Positions 1 to 7,870 are shown, counted from the stretch's first letter. The stretch: DNA of 15,830 nt from Ganoderma boninense (GCA_002900995.3 PJEW03000056.1:1-15830); one strand, 5' to 3'. The notes: generated by a model from the letters alone, not told the origin. Numbers and translations are program-made.

Positions 1-89
1 TAGGCAATGCTCCACGTGGTAAAAGGGGAAACATGCACGGAGGGAGTGGATATTTGGGTGTGAAATTGTTCGCCCTGTCTTTCATGTCG

Positions 90-119
90 TGGGTCTAAGA
101 CCCCCGCGGAAAGCGGGGG
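90..119. repeat. GC-rich hairpin with adjoining palindrome; possible Helitron 3' end structure
   Basis: Two overlapping palindromes are visible. GGGTCT-A-AGACCC at 90-102 is perfect around one central base. CCCCCGC (101-107) and GCGGGGG (113-119) form a perfect 7-bp stem around GGAAA. Helitrons carry a short GC-rich hairpin near their 3' end, and the Helitron here is on the minus strand, so its 3' end should lie to the left of 3613. Position and composition fit. However, the CTRR terminus of canonical Helitrons is not found on the minus strand just past the hairpin (it reads TCTTAGACC). Some non-canonical (Helitron2-like) fungal elements lack CTRR. The link to the Helitron is inference; the hairpin itself is seen directly. 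Confidence 0.4.
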
Positions 120-162
120 GCGAGTGAATCAGGGAAAGACATGGATAGGTCCGCAGCTGTGG

Positions 163-435
163 ATGGAGCAAGTCCGACGGTGTCTAGGTGAGTGGTTGAG
201 TGTACGCGAGGAGAATGGTGGAGTGACACACCGCAATAGGGCATCGTCGGAGCTGACGACGAGAACGCTTGCAGCGGATGCGTCTAGTCCAGTGGAGACA
301 AAGGTGGAAGACGGGGGAAAGAAACCTATGGGAGAGGACATTACGACAGAGCCGACGAAAGGTCGAGAGGTCGTTCCGGTGTTGGATAGTGTGCTCACCT
401 ATCCACCGGACGTGACAGTGGATGTTGTGGAGTGA
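163..435 (+). CDS. weak candidate reading frame, Ser/Thr/Glu/Lys-rich, unknown
   Basis: An open frame from ATG 163 would give about 90 residues, rich in Thr, Ser, Glu and Lys in its middle part, as in disordered N-termini of fungal proteins. It overlaps the next plus-strand frame (422-1039) by 14 bases in a different phase. The two could be parts of one gene split by an intron or a frame break, but I could not find a convincing intron. No motif or family is recognised. A chance open frame in GC-rich DNA is a real alternative. Confidence 0.2.
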   Translation: MEQVRRCLGEWLSVREENGGVTHRNRASSELTTRTLAADASSPVETKVEDGGKKPMGEDITTEPTKGREVVPVLDSVLTYPPDVTVDVVE

Positions 436-1039
436 GTGTTATGATTTTTATAAGGAGAGAGGAGATGAAGCGGTCGGAGCTCACGTTGAATGCAGTCGTA
501 TCGACGCCGTCGTGGTATTCTGCGACGAGAACGTTCCGCGCTTTGGCATCGGCGCGTTGCCTTCGTCTGTGCGTTGGGGAACGTGTGCGCCGGGCAGGCG
601 AAAGGACATCGACCATTATCTGTGCATGAAAAATCGGCCGGTGACGTTGTGGTTGGTTGGAAAGGTGCACTTCGTACAACTTGGTGGCAATGCCGACTGT
701 CACGTGATTGCGGTCGAACCGTTGTCTGCGTCGCACCTAGCCACGGCGCGCAACCTGCAATACAAGCGGGCAAAGCCCGAAGCACATAAGTCGACGGTTG
801 TGTATGGTGGGGTATGGCTGACGATTAGAGTAGAGCCGCCTGCAAACAATCTGATATATGCTAGTCAGAGGAACGATTCGCGCATAGCATTTAGCGAGGC
901 TTACGATGCAACGGAGCACTTGTGGTCTTGGAGACACATGCAGGATGACAAGATCGAGAGCGAGTCAATCGTGGTGAAGGATACGGTCTTGGTGGAAGTG
1001 TATATACGACGAACAAAGACGGACACGGTGATACACTGA
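422..1039 (+). CDS. hypothetical protein, 205 residues, unknown function
   Basis: This is the most protein-like frame in the left 3.6 kb. It starts at ATG 422, with a stop in frame at 413-415, and runs 205 codons to TGA. The product is well mixed rather than low-complexity: hydrophobic strands alternate with charged stretches (for example VTLWLVGKVHFVQL, then VVYGGVWLTIRVEPP, and a C-terminal VVKDTVLVEVYIRR), which suggests a beta-rich globular fold. No signal peptide, membrane segment, catalytic motif or family is recognised. It is antisense to the Helitron gene and, if the hairpin at 101-119 is the Helitron's 3' end, it would lie inside the element as cargo. It could also be one exon of a larger gene, or the remnant of one. 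A real protein seems somewhat more likely than chance, but this is judged from composition only. Confidence 0.4.
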   Translation: MLWSECYDFYKERGDEAVGAHVECSRIDAVVVFCDENVPRFGIGALPSSVRWGTCAPGRRKDIDHYLCMKNRPVTLWLVGKVHFVQLGGNADCHVIAVEPLSASHLATARNLQYKRAKPEAHKSTVVYGGVWLTIRVEPPANNLIYASQRNDSRIAFSEAYDATEHLWSWRHMQDDKIESESIVVKDTVLVEVYIRRTKTDTVIH

Positions 1040-3612
1040 CGGACGGTCTGGACTCCGCTAGGATACTGCAGGATAGAGGCTGAGGTGGAGTGACACCGTG
1101 GATGGGGCAAAGACCAACGAGTCCGTCACTGAGGTGCGAGGAAGGTGGTCGGCTCTCGCGAATAAGACCGAGGGACGGTGGATGATGGAGACAACGACGT
1201 ACGGACGTCGTCAGAAGGGGACGAGAACGCTGGATAACGAATGGGAAACAAAAGGAAAAGGGGACAACACACCCGTGAGGCTTTCGCTACCTCCGGGGAT
1301 GAGTGGCTATCGGAAGAAGGCGCGATGATGAGGTGAACGTGGATCGGGAGGTCGGAGACTTCGTAAGCGTCGAGAGTCACGCACAGGACTGCCGAGCGAT
1401 CTCGTAAACGCTACGCGTTGCACGGTGAGGATGAGAGTGAGTGAGCAGATGGTCGCTGTCGAGTCGATGTCGGCTGGGGGAGGAATTCGCTATCCTTCCG
1501 TCGAGTCAGATCGTAAGTGTGGGTGTGCAAAAGCTCTATAATCATGGGGAGACGGGTATATATACAGGAACGGGACGGGACCCGCGTGGTCGACCTTCTA
1601 CTACTACTACGCGAAAAACGTCCTCCTCCGCTGGAATCACGAGCCCCTCCCGGAGTCCCGCAGGCTCCGTAAGCCTCGTAACTGTGCGCCACCGGGTCTA
1701 TGAGCTAGCTGGCCTCGTGCGGCGGATCGACGCGTATAGGTCGCGGAGGCCGTGTCTTGAGCGCTTGAGTGCACGCGTCGCGACACGGTCACGTGTAACG
1801 TCGGGCGCCGAGACAGTCGACGGAAACTAGGGACAAGTCTTGATCTCGAACGGGGGTCCGTCCCCCTCGATCCACCTGTCGCCGGTAGTGGAGACTACGC
1901 GCGAGGGATGCACTCGGAAAACTTCGGGGAGTGCGGAGTCACCGGGACCACGGGAAACTAAAGGGGCTTCGGATGTGGCTTCGGGGCGTGCGTTCAGAAC
2001 AGGGGGGTGCGCGGGTCGAGTGCCTTCCGAGGGTGCGGACTCCTCGGTGCGAAAAGTGGGGGCATTTCGGGGTTTCGGAGCATGGAGAGGCACCGGGCCT
2101 ATCAACGGGGCCGTCGAGGAAGTGGTCGACTTGGTCAGTGTCTATTGACTTGGTGCGGCTTGGAGTGTTGGCGAGGGCACCGGTACCGATGGAGTTGCTG
2201 GAGGACAGCGAGGTTAACCTGTAGCACACGGTTTGTCTGGTATGTGTGTACGAATACGGTGGATTAAATCGAAGCATGATCAATTATTGGGGGAGTGGGA
2301 GAATGCGAAAGAGGAGTATGCAAAGGGGACGGGTGTACGGCGTGCCACACCATAGCATCTAGGCACGTGCTGCTGAGACTGACTTCAACATAAGGGACGA
2401 GGGGAACCGTATTTATCGTGAAGTTCAGGCGAAGGAGTTGCACGAACTAAGGTCGGATCAGTAACGGAGTAATGGGACAGACGTAGACACTCGTACCGCT
2501 TCCCCATCGTGATATGATCGTGGAAGGGCAACGTATGTTGGTTGCACAAAAATTTCAGGCGGAAAGAACATTTGGATCCCCGAATCGTTGTCGGGAAAAG
2601 ACGTGGTCGTATACGGGGAGTGGGATTGACTATGATGTTCGACAGTGAACGAGTCAGCGACGGCGTCAGGACGACCTGAGGAGTTGTCGAGCACAATGTT
2701 TACGAGGATCTCTCACTGCACAAATTGATAAGGACGGATACAAGCAATCAAAAAAACAGACAACGTACGACGTGGTCATCGCCGAAATCGGGATGACTGA
2801 CAGTTATGTAGAGAGGTAGTCAAAACGAAGTGCCGATTGACAATGGCGCGGACGTGGCCATTGCTGTACGAGGAAGACGTTAAGTGGTGTTTAGGGGCTG
2901 TTACTGAGGGGTGGAGCACGGGGTGCGGAGACTCACGTGCGTATGACATCGGTGAAGGGATGCGATTAGGGGGAAGCAGCTATTGGCTCGGATAGAGGAA
3001 ACGAGAGCGATGGGGTTGAGTGGTGACCGGAGATATGAGCAGTCCCATTACGCGTCTTGGCTGAGAGGAATCCGGGAGAAGAAGGCGGGAGTTAAAGTGC
3101 GAAAAGGTTTGTGCGGGTCAGCACCGTTGTTGTTGGTGGAGCGGAGGAGTGGACTCGAGGGTGTCGTGAGCGACATGGGGGGAGGGGAAGGGGTGGAAGG
3201 TACGATGGGGGCGAGGGCTACAAGTTAGAGAGGACTTGGGGACGAGGAGCGTTGAAAACCATGTGTGAATGGTCGAATGCTTGAAGACGGTTGTGCATGG
3301 GATGTGGACACGGAGGGCGTTCATGGAGTGGTGAGGGTAGTATAGGGACATGTAGGCGCAGTAGACGGTGTATATGTCGATCGAATGAAGTTGGTTGAGA
3401 GGAGGGGGAAAGAAAGAGGGAGGAGGGGAGGCGAAGCGGGGAAAGGGCGATTAAGGGCGCTTTACAGCGAGCACGTGTAACCGGAGGAGGGCGGATACTG
3501 ACGTAAGCGAAGCAGATGAAGACCCACAGCTTCAGGACACCTTCGTCTTTTTCACCTTGTGCTTTGGGTCCGGTCGGTTGTTGCGGTTGATGAGGTCGTC
3601 TGGTCTCTGAAC
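1040..3612. other. no recognisable gene; G-rich, purine-rich stretch
   Basis: I see no supportable gene here. Several open frames of 70-130 codons exist on both strands but overlap each other and show no motif. The plus strand is strongly G-biased from about 1840 to 3480; in 3181-3240 I count 32 G against 5 C. The segment 1560-1800 is more balanced. G runs cluster at 3177-3193. There is a small GGGGG/CCCCC hairpin at 1852-1866. The stretch lies downstream of the Helitron helicase stop in Helitron orientation, so it may be Helitron 3' sequence, captured DNA or host flank; the sequence does not decide. Confidence 0.5.
3397..3431 (+). repeat. 35-nt uninterrupted purine tract
   Basis: Every base from 3397 to 3431 is A or G, and the tract continues with only single C interruptions to about 3447. 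It begins about 180 bases past the helicase stop codon in Helitron orientation, so it would read as a pyrimidine tract in the Helitron transcript. Such tracts can form triplex or R-loop structures; no function is shown. Confidence 0.6.
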
Positions 3613-6117
3613 TCATTGGAGAGTAGCCATTGCATCTGTAGACATGGTATCAAGAATGGTTTCAGACTGCTCGGTAAGTCGTTGATTTCCATGGTCGAGG
3701 ATGAGGGTTTTACGAGCGTATGCGTGATCTGAGGGCGATCCAGTGGTAAGCCACGTCTCTAACTGTAGGCGTCGTAAACGACTAACTTCCTTACGGAAAT
3801 CTTCAGACGGACGGCAGCAGATTTTTTTCTTATCAAACGGTCGGAGCACAATAATACCTTCGAGAGAGGTAGCACGGGAAAGCATGACATATGGAGATTC
3901 AGTACCAGTACAGCCTTGTAAGTCCACCACGACGTGGTCAAACGTCTGACCTTGTGCTTTGTAGACCGTAAGCGAGAATGCCGGTTGGATGGCCACTTGG
4001 GTGTGGGACACGGTGAGTTGCTTTCCGGAATATGGATGGGTGAATTTCATCTTCACGGTGTCTTCGAGGACAGGATATTCGTCGCTTTCTAATCTAGGCA
4101 TCTGAGCGGCGGTGCTGGTAGGTAGCTTGACAACACAAGACAATAGATGACGGAGACCAGAATGGGCATCGGTAGTGTACCGAATTTTTGTCAATGTTCC
4201 AATGCTGCCATTGACAATGCCTCCTACGACATCGAAATTTTGCGAAATTATGACAGGCATCCTGATCACTAAAGGGATTTTACCTAGTCGGTGCGAAGTT
4301 CGACTGGAGTGCATAGTTTGCAGCTGTTCTCGGACAGATTCATCAGTGATAGGCTTTCCACGGTAACGATCTGTTGCATGGTACCAATGCAGTTCGTGGC
4401 CGGTATTTTTTGCAAATGCGTGGGCAGCTCGTTCATTGATAGCGTCCTTGGTAGCGTTGTCTGCGACAATAACGGGAGCAGTACTCCAGGGGCGCAACGA
4501 TGACACGGTAGCAAAATCGGGAAGCAAACGCGAATTTAGAAGATCGAAGTCAGTGTCCGTGCATTCCCCGGTGCGGAGTCGGGTAAGCATAGAAACGAAA
4601 CTGTCATTATTGGAACCGCGTTGACGCATGCTTTCCTCCAGAAGTACGACCACTGCAAAAGAGAGCCACAAAAGCTTACCCATGACGATCTGTTGAGACG
4701 AAGGCTTCGCAGCTGCCAAAGACTTAGAAGGGTTGACCCAAGCATACAACCGAGTCTCGCCAACAGGCGGCAATTGTGCAAAGTCCCCGGCGAGGATGAC
4801 GCTGATCCCCCCAAAAGGTTTGTCGGACGTTGACTTGGCATCTGCCAACACTTCGCTAATTTGAGCGAGGAACCGACAGCCGATCATGGATACTTCGTCG
4901 ATGAAAAGGTAATCTACGCCATCCCACATAGATTGTAAGTCGCGTTTTGTACGAGATCCTGGACCATCTGATTTCCGCAGGTCTAAGGACAAAGCCGAAT
5001 GTAAAGTGACTCCTTTGATGTGTAACGTGGTGATACCCGTGTACGACGCGAGTCGTAAGCAACAAGCTTGGTCTGTCTGCGTAAAATATGCAGACAATGC
5101 TTGTATGACTCTAGATTTTCCAGTCCCACCTGCACCACCGAGGTACATTCGTAACAGGTCGGCAAGAGGTTGAGTGGAGTGCTCCGCGATAATTTTGAAA
5201 GCGTGAGTCTGTTCCTTGTTCAATCCCCACTGGGCTGCATGTTGATCAAGATCTATATGAGATGCGACTGCATCATAGATAGGATCTTGTACTCGGGGAG
5301 GTCGAGGAACATCTGCGAGAGTAGATTGATCGCGCAAACCAACGCTAGACCAGTCGCCAGAGAAATCTGGTTGATCGCCGTTGGTGGAAGAGGTCGTGGG
5401 CTCAAGTAGCTTTTTCCATCGTTTACGACGTTCATCGTACTCATTATGCCACGTAGTTTCTAGAACCTGGCGGTCGTGCGAGAGATGAAGAGTGGCATCG
5501 CCATGCATGACGTGCAAGTCATGAGAATGAAGTCCACAATGAGCAAAGAACCCAGCGTCATCGAGTGTCTCGGTGCATTCCAAGGTACGAGCGAGATTGG
5601 CTTGTTGATGACGAGTGCGAGTTGCACTAAGTGATTCCAGGTGGTCCAATAACTCACCGTCATCATCGTCGGTAGAAGCGTCAGATACTCGTGAGCCATG
5701 GTCAAGAGCTTGCTGACGCTTAAGTAGAACATGATCCTGAAAAGCACGAGTATGCGAATCGCGGTGTCTCATATGGTCGTTGCGACTGTCTCGACACTCG
5801 TGAAGCAACTGCATATTCGACATAATATCCGTAACTTCGACAGAAAAAGACGGAAGCGCATGGTCATAGGCAGCTTGCCAGGTGGCGAATTCTTGCCGGA
5901 GATCGCTGGCTGTACGCCAAGGCTTGAATAACATGAGCATCAAATGACAATACCTGTCTTTCTCTTGCTCCCGGTCTCGTCGGGGCAATCGAGGACCAAT
6001 GGAGACAGGAATTCGTCTGTCAGCGGTGCGTAACACTTTTAAGACCTTGCGGTTGACTTCGGTGTGCGACGAGAGAAAGGGAACATAATGAATTTTTCGT
6101 TCATATAGAGCATTCAA
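3613..6117 (-). pseudogene. Helitron PIF1-like helicase domain (3' part of Rep-helicase gene)
   Basis: An 834-codon open stretch gives a superfamily 1 DNA helicase of the PIF1 type, which unwinds the element during rolling-circle transposition. Walker A GGAGGTGKS is at residues 327-335 (codons near 5113-5139). Walker B IDEVSM is at 406-411 (4885-4902). GDFAQLPP follows near 443. Motif VI, YVMLSRATSLEG, is near the C-terminus, after YKAQGQTFDHVVVDL. The C-terminal tail ends naturally at TGA 3613-3615. The stretch opens with TTG and its first methionine is about residue 60, inside conserved Helitron sequence (PRLPRRDRE, LFKPWRT). It is therefore not a separate gene but the downstream part of the Rep-helicase reading frame, entered after a one-base frame change near 6114-6160. 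The helicase motifs themselves look undamaged. Confidence 0.85.
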
Positions 6118-6406
6118 GTCCAGGCGGACATCGGGGAGACTGCGGTGTCGGAGTTCGCAGTAGAGGCTGGAACCTTCATAGTTTGAGCCGCAAAGTCCCA
6201 GAGAGAGATGTCGTCGAGATGATTGCCGCGACCAACGTAGTCGGAAACTTGGCCACTGAGCATAAGCAAATTGCCTTCTTTATTACCGGTGACGGCAACA
6301 TCGTCGTCATCGACGTTCATGTCAACATAGGCGGAGTCGACTTCGGTGGCTACATCGTCTTCATCCTCGGTGGGGGAGTCAACGTCATCGTCTTCAGCAG
6401 TCACTG
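6114..6406 (-). pseudogene. Helitron linker between Rep and helicase, cut at one end by the LTR insertion
   Basis: About 96 codons continue the Rep frame from the target duplication (6402-6406) to a TGA at 6114-6116. The segment starts with a very acidic tract (EDDDVDSPTEDEDD and later DDDD) and then shows DYVGRGNHLDDISLWDF, a spacing I associate with the region just before the helicase in fungal Helitrons. Its frame is the same as that of the Rep half at 12966-12971, so the two were one reading frame before insertion. The helicase is one frame away (6117 onward), which implies a one-base loss, or equivalent, near the overlap. Confidence 0.7.
6402..6406 (+). repeat. 5-bp target-site duplication CACTG, left copy
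   Basis: CACTG directly precedes the 5' LTR and is repeated directly after the 3' LTR at 12966-12970. Five bases is the usual duplication made by Ty3/gypsy integrases. It proves that the LTRs belong to one integrated element and marks the insertion point in the Helitron. Confidence 0.95.
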
Positions 6407-6485
6407 TGTCATGAACGGCACGCTCGGCGCCTACCCCGGCGTCTCTCTTTCCCTTTTCGGACTGTTTGCCTCCCGCGTCGTCCTT

Positions 6486-6636
6486 ATTGTCCTCCGTTGT
6501 TTAGCAAACCTGTCCCTTGTTCTCGCAGTACAATAACTCCTGTTACCTATTGTTCCCGTCATCATTGTACTACATACCATTGTTCTCCCACTGGTTCCCG
6601 TGTCCATAGTTACCTATTGTCCACGGTTCCCATTGT
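6486..6636 (+). promoter_or_regulatory. six ATTGT motifs in U3, possible upstream activating sites
   Basis: ATTGT occurs at 6486, 6549, 6564, 6579, 6616 and 6632. Three are spaced exactly 15 bp apart and two are 16 bp apart. A 12-bp direct repeat, GTTACCTATTGT, occurs at 6542-6553 and 6609-6620. ATTGT/ACAAT is the core of many HMG-box (SOX/MAT-like) sites, so HMG-box control is possible, but this is inference. The array lies immediately upstream of the TATA box and is copied in the 3' LTR. Confidence 0.4.
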
Positions 6637-6646
6637 CCGTTACATG

Positions 6647-6692
6647 TATATAAGGCCTGTACTTTGCTACCTGGAGACCTCAGTTTCGACCT
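6647..6692 (+). promoter_or_regulatory. TATA box and predicted transcription start (self-primer = first 11 nt of RNA)
   Basis: TATATAAG lies at 6647-6654. The 11-mer AGTTTCGACCT at 6682-6692 begins 35 bases after the start of the TATA box and is the exact reverse complement of the primer-binding site at 6869-6879. In Tf1 the first 11 nt of the mRNA form the primer, so A6682 is the predicted 5' end of the transcript and of R. The same TATA box is present in the 3' LTR at 12746-12753. Confidence 0.7.
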
Positions 6693-6706
6693 CTTGTCTC
6701 CAGGTA
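6668..6706 (+). repeat. 11-bp perfect inverted repeat around the self-primer
   Basis: TACCTGGAGAC (6668-6678) is the reverse complement of GTCTCCAGGTA (6696-6706). The 17-nt loop is 3 bases, then the 11-nt self-primer (6682-6692), then 3 bases, so the primer is exactly centred. If transcription starts at 6682, only the right arm is in the 5' end of the RNA, but both arms are in the RNA transcribed through the 3' LTR (12767-12805). The right arm also covers a GTAAG splice-donor-like sequence. Confidence 0.75.
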
Positions 6707-6760
6707 AGCCTCGCTGTATTCTCGCTCGTTAGTTACTCGCTCAATACATCTTGTCTCCAG
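6704..6760 (+). other. possible small intron in R-U5 (GT-AG)
   Basis: CAG/GTAAGC at 6701-6709 is a near-perfect fungal 5' splice site, and TTGTCTCCAG at 6751-6760 is an acceptable 3' splice site, giving a 57-bp candidate intron of typical fungal size. The 11-mer CTTGTCTCCAG ends both the upstream exon (6693-6703) and the intron (6750-6760). The splice site lies in the stem of the inverted repeat. A second GTAAGCCTC occurs at 6825-6833. Splicing is not proven. Confidence 0.3.
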
Positions 6761-6868
6761 CCTGACTATCGAGCCCTGCTCCACTCTCGCTGCACAAGTG
6801 CTCGTCGACGCCCTTGCTCGTCTCGTAAGCCTCCTCCCTGATCTTACTCGACAGCCAGTCGTAACATT

Positions 6869-6879
6869 AGGTCGAAACT
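6869..6879 (+). promoter_or_regulatory. primer-binding site for self-priming (11 nt)
   Basis: AGGTCGAAACT starts 3 bases after the last LTR base, leaving the usual 2-nt gap. It is the perfect reverse complement of 6682-6692. The sequence after the LTR does not begin with TGG, the complement of a tRNA CCA end, so tRNA priming is unlikely. The arrangement matches the self-primed reverse transcription known for Tf1, where the first 11 nt of the mRNA fold back, are cleaved and prime minus-strand DNA. Confidence 0.85.
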
Positions 6880-7870
6880 TCTACACGAGCACCGGCGTAC
6901 TCCCTTTCCTTTCTTTTCCCTCTCGTACGGTACGCACTTTGATCCTCTGTGTTGGCCTAGCGTAGTACGCGCTCTAGTCACACCATCGGACGTGGTCTCG
7001 GCGCAACCTGAGGCTTGCCACTCTTAGTGGTACAGTACGCGGAAAGCTCCTAACACGAGACCCCGGTACTGACAGAAGTGGTCCGCCTCACGGCGTGGGA
7101 GGCTAGAGAAAGGCGGCGAAACAAAGCCAAGGCAGAACACCCTTGGGCCCGTGTCCCTTGGGCTAAGACACAGCAATAGGCCGAGGAGGCTGAGCAGACA
7201 GTGTTGGATCGTGCACCTGCCGTTTCATTCCTAGGATAAGGAAGCGAGATTCAACGTGGCTTGCCAAGCCTGGGGACACATATTTCACCCCACTGCGGTA
7301 CAGGACGAGTACTGGGACGAAGATAAGCAAGCCTGGTACTGCTGCGAGGAGCAACCGTGCCCCCACCGATCACACACATTCGACGATACTCTTGAAACTC
7401 ACGAAGGCATCGCCCCTAGACTCCTCACCACCAAAGAACAGGAAGTCCTAATCCGTGCGAAGATCGCGAACCCACCAGCACCTGCACCTCAAGATCCAGG
7501 ACGCCCCCCAGCTCGTCAGGCGGCGATAGTCGCCACCCAGAACCCCGCGTCCAGACCAGCCTCTCGTCCCCCATCCAAGCCATCTTCACGGGTTCCATCC
7601 CGTGCACCCTCACGTCCAACCAGCCGCAAGCCAACACCTACTGCGACCCCCTCCGGCTCTCCACGCTTGGGAGCAATTCCTCTTCAGACAGCCCTCGAAC
7701 TCGCCCGGCAGCGAGTCACTTCATCCCCTGTTGCCTCGAGCTCTAAACTTCCAAAGGTAGAAGCGAAGCCTGAAGTTAAGCTCGAACCGCAACCCAAACG
7801 AGAAACCGTCAATCTCAACACTCCACAACCCTCTTCATCGTCCTCATCCAGCCGATCGTCCTCACCCGTC
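6880..7870 (+). other. long ATG-free leader before gag
   Basis: No ATG occurs on the plus strand from 6682 to 7870, in any frame. The leader holds a 25-nt pyrimidine-only tract at 6900-6924, a possible splice-acceptor or packaging element. From 7235 the gag frame is open for 212 codons with no ATG, encoding a Cys/Trp-containing segment and then a Pro/Ser/Arg-rich tract (repeats such as PSRAPSRPTSRKP near 7590-7640). Another frame between about 7054 and 7172 also looks protein-like but ends in TAG at 7177-7179. Either this is a true leader or Gag has an N-terminal extension started at a non-ATG codon. Confidence 0.55.

Larger units (their letters stand above)
6407..6866 (+). repeat. 5' LTR (460 bp)
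   Basis: It begins TGTCATGAAC and ends CAGTCGTAACA, and matches 12506-12965 at a constant offset of 6,099. I find three differences: C6727/T12826, A6768/G12867 and A6783/G12882. All are transitions, and the first and third are CpG versus TpG or CpA. U3 would be 6407-6681 and R-U5 6682-6866 if transcription starts at 6682 as inferred from the self-primer. Confidence 0.97.

Noticed and set aside
1826..1866. ACTAG followed by a GGGGG/CCCCC hairpin as Helitron 3' end
   Set aside because: The stem is only 5 bp and lies 21 bases from CTAG, further than usual for Helitron termini.
1441..2148. Two plus-strand open frames in the same phase separated by a single TAG at 1828-1830, suggesting a broken gene
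   Set aside because: No recognisable motif, arginine/serine-rich composition expected of GC-rich chance frames, and overlapping frames of similar length.
2458..2694. Minus-strand frame with protein-like wording
   Set aside because: Starts without ATG, overlaps another frame of similar length and shows no family signal.
3177..3193. G-quadruplex
   Set aside because: Only three separated runs of at least four G lie within loop distance; a fourth run is 13 bases further, so the standard pattern is not met.
3218..3616. 132-codon minus-strand open frame just past the helicase stop
   Set aside because: It is Pro/Ser/His-rich, opposite a G-rich purine stretch that removes stops on that strand, and has no motif.
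6117..6117. Start of an independent helicase gene
   Set aside because: The codon is TTG and conserved Helitron sequence begins before any methionine, so the helicase is part of the Rep-helicase frame.
6867..6885. tRNA primer-binding site
   Set aside because: The sequence after the LTR is TTAGGTCG and does not begin with TGG; the self-complement at 6682-6692 explains it better.
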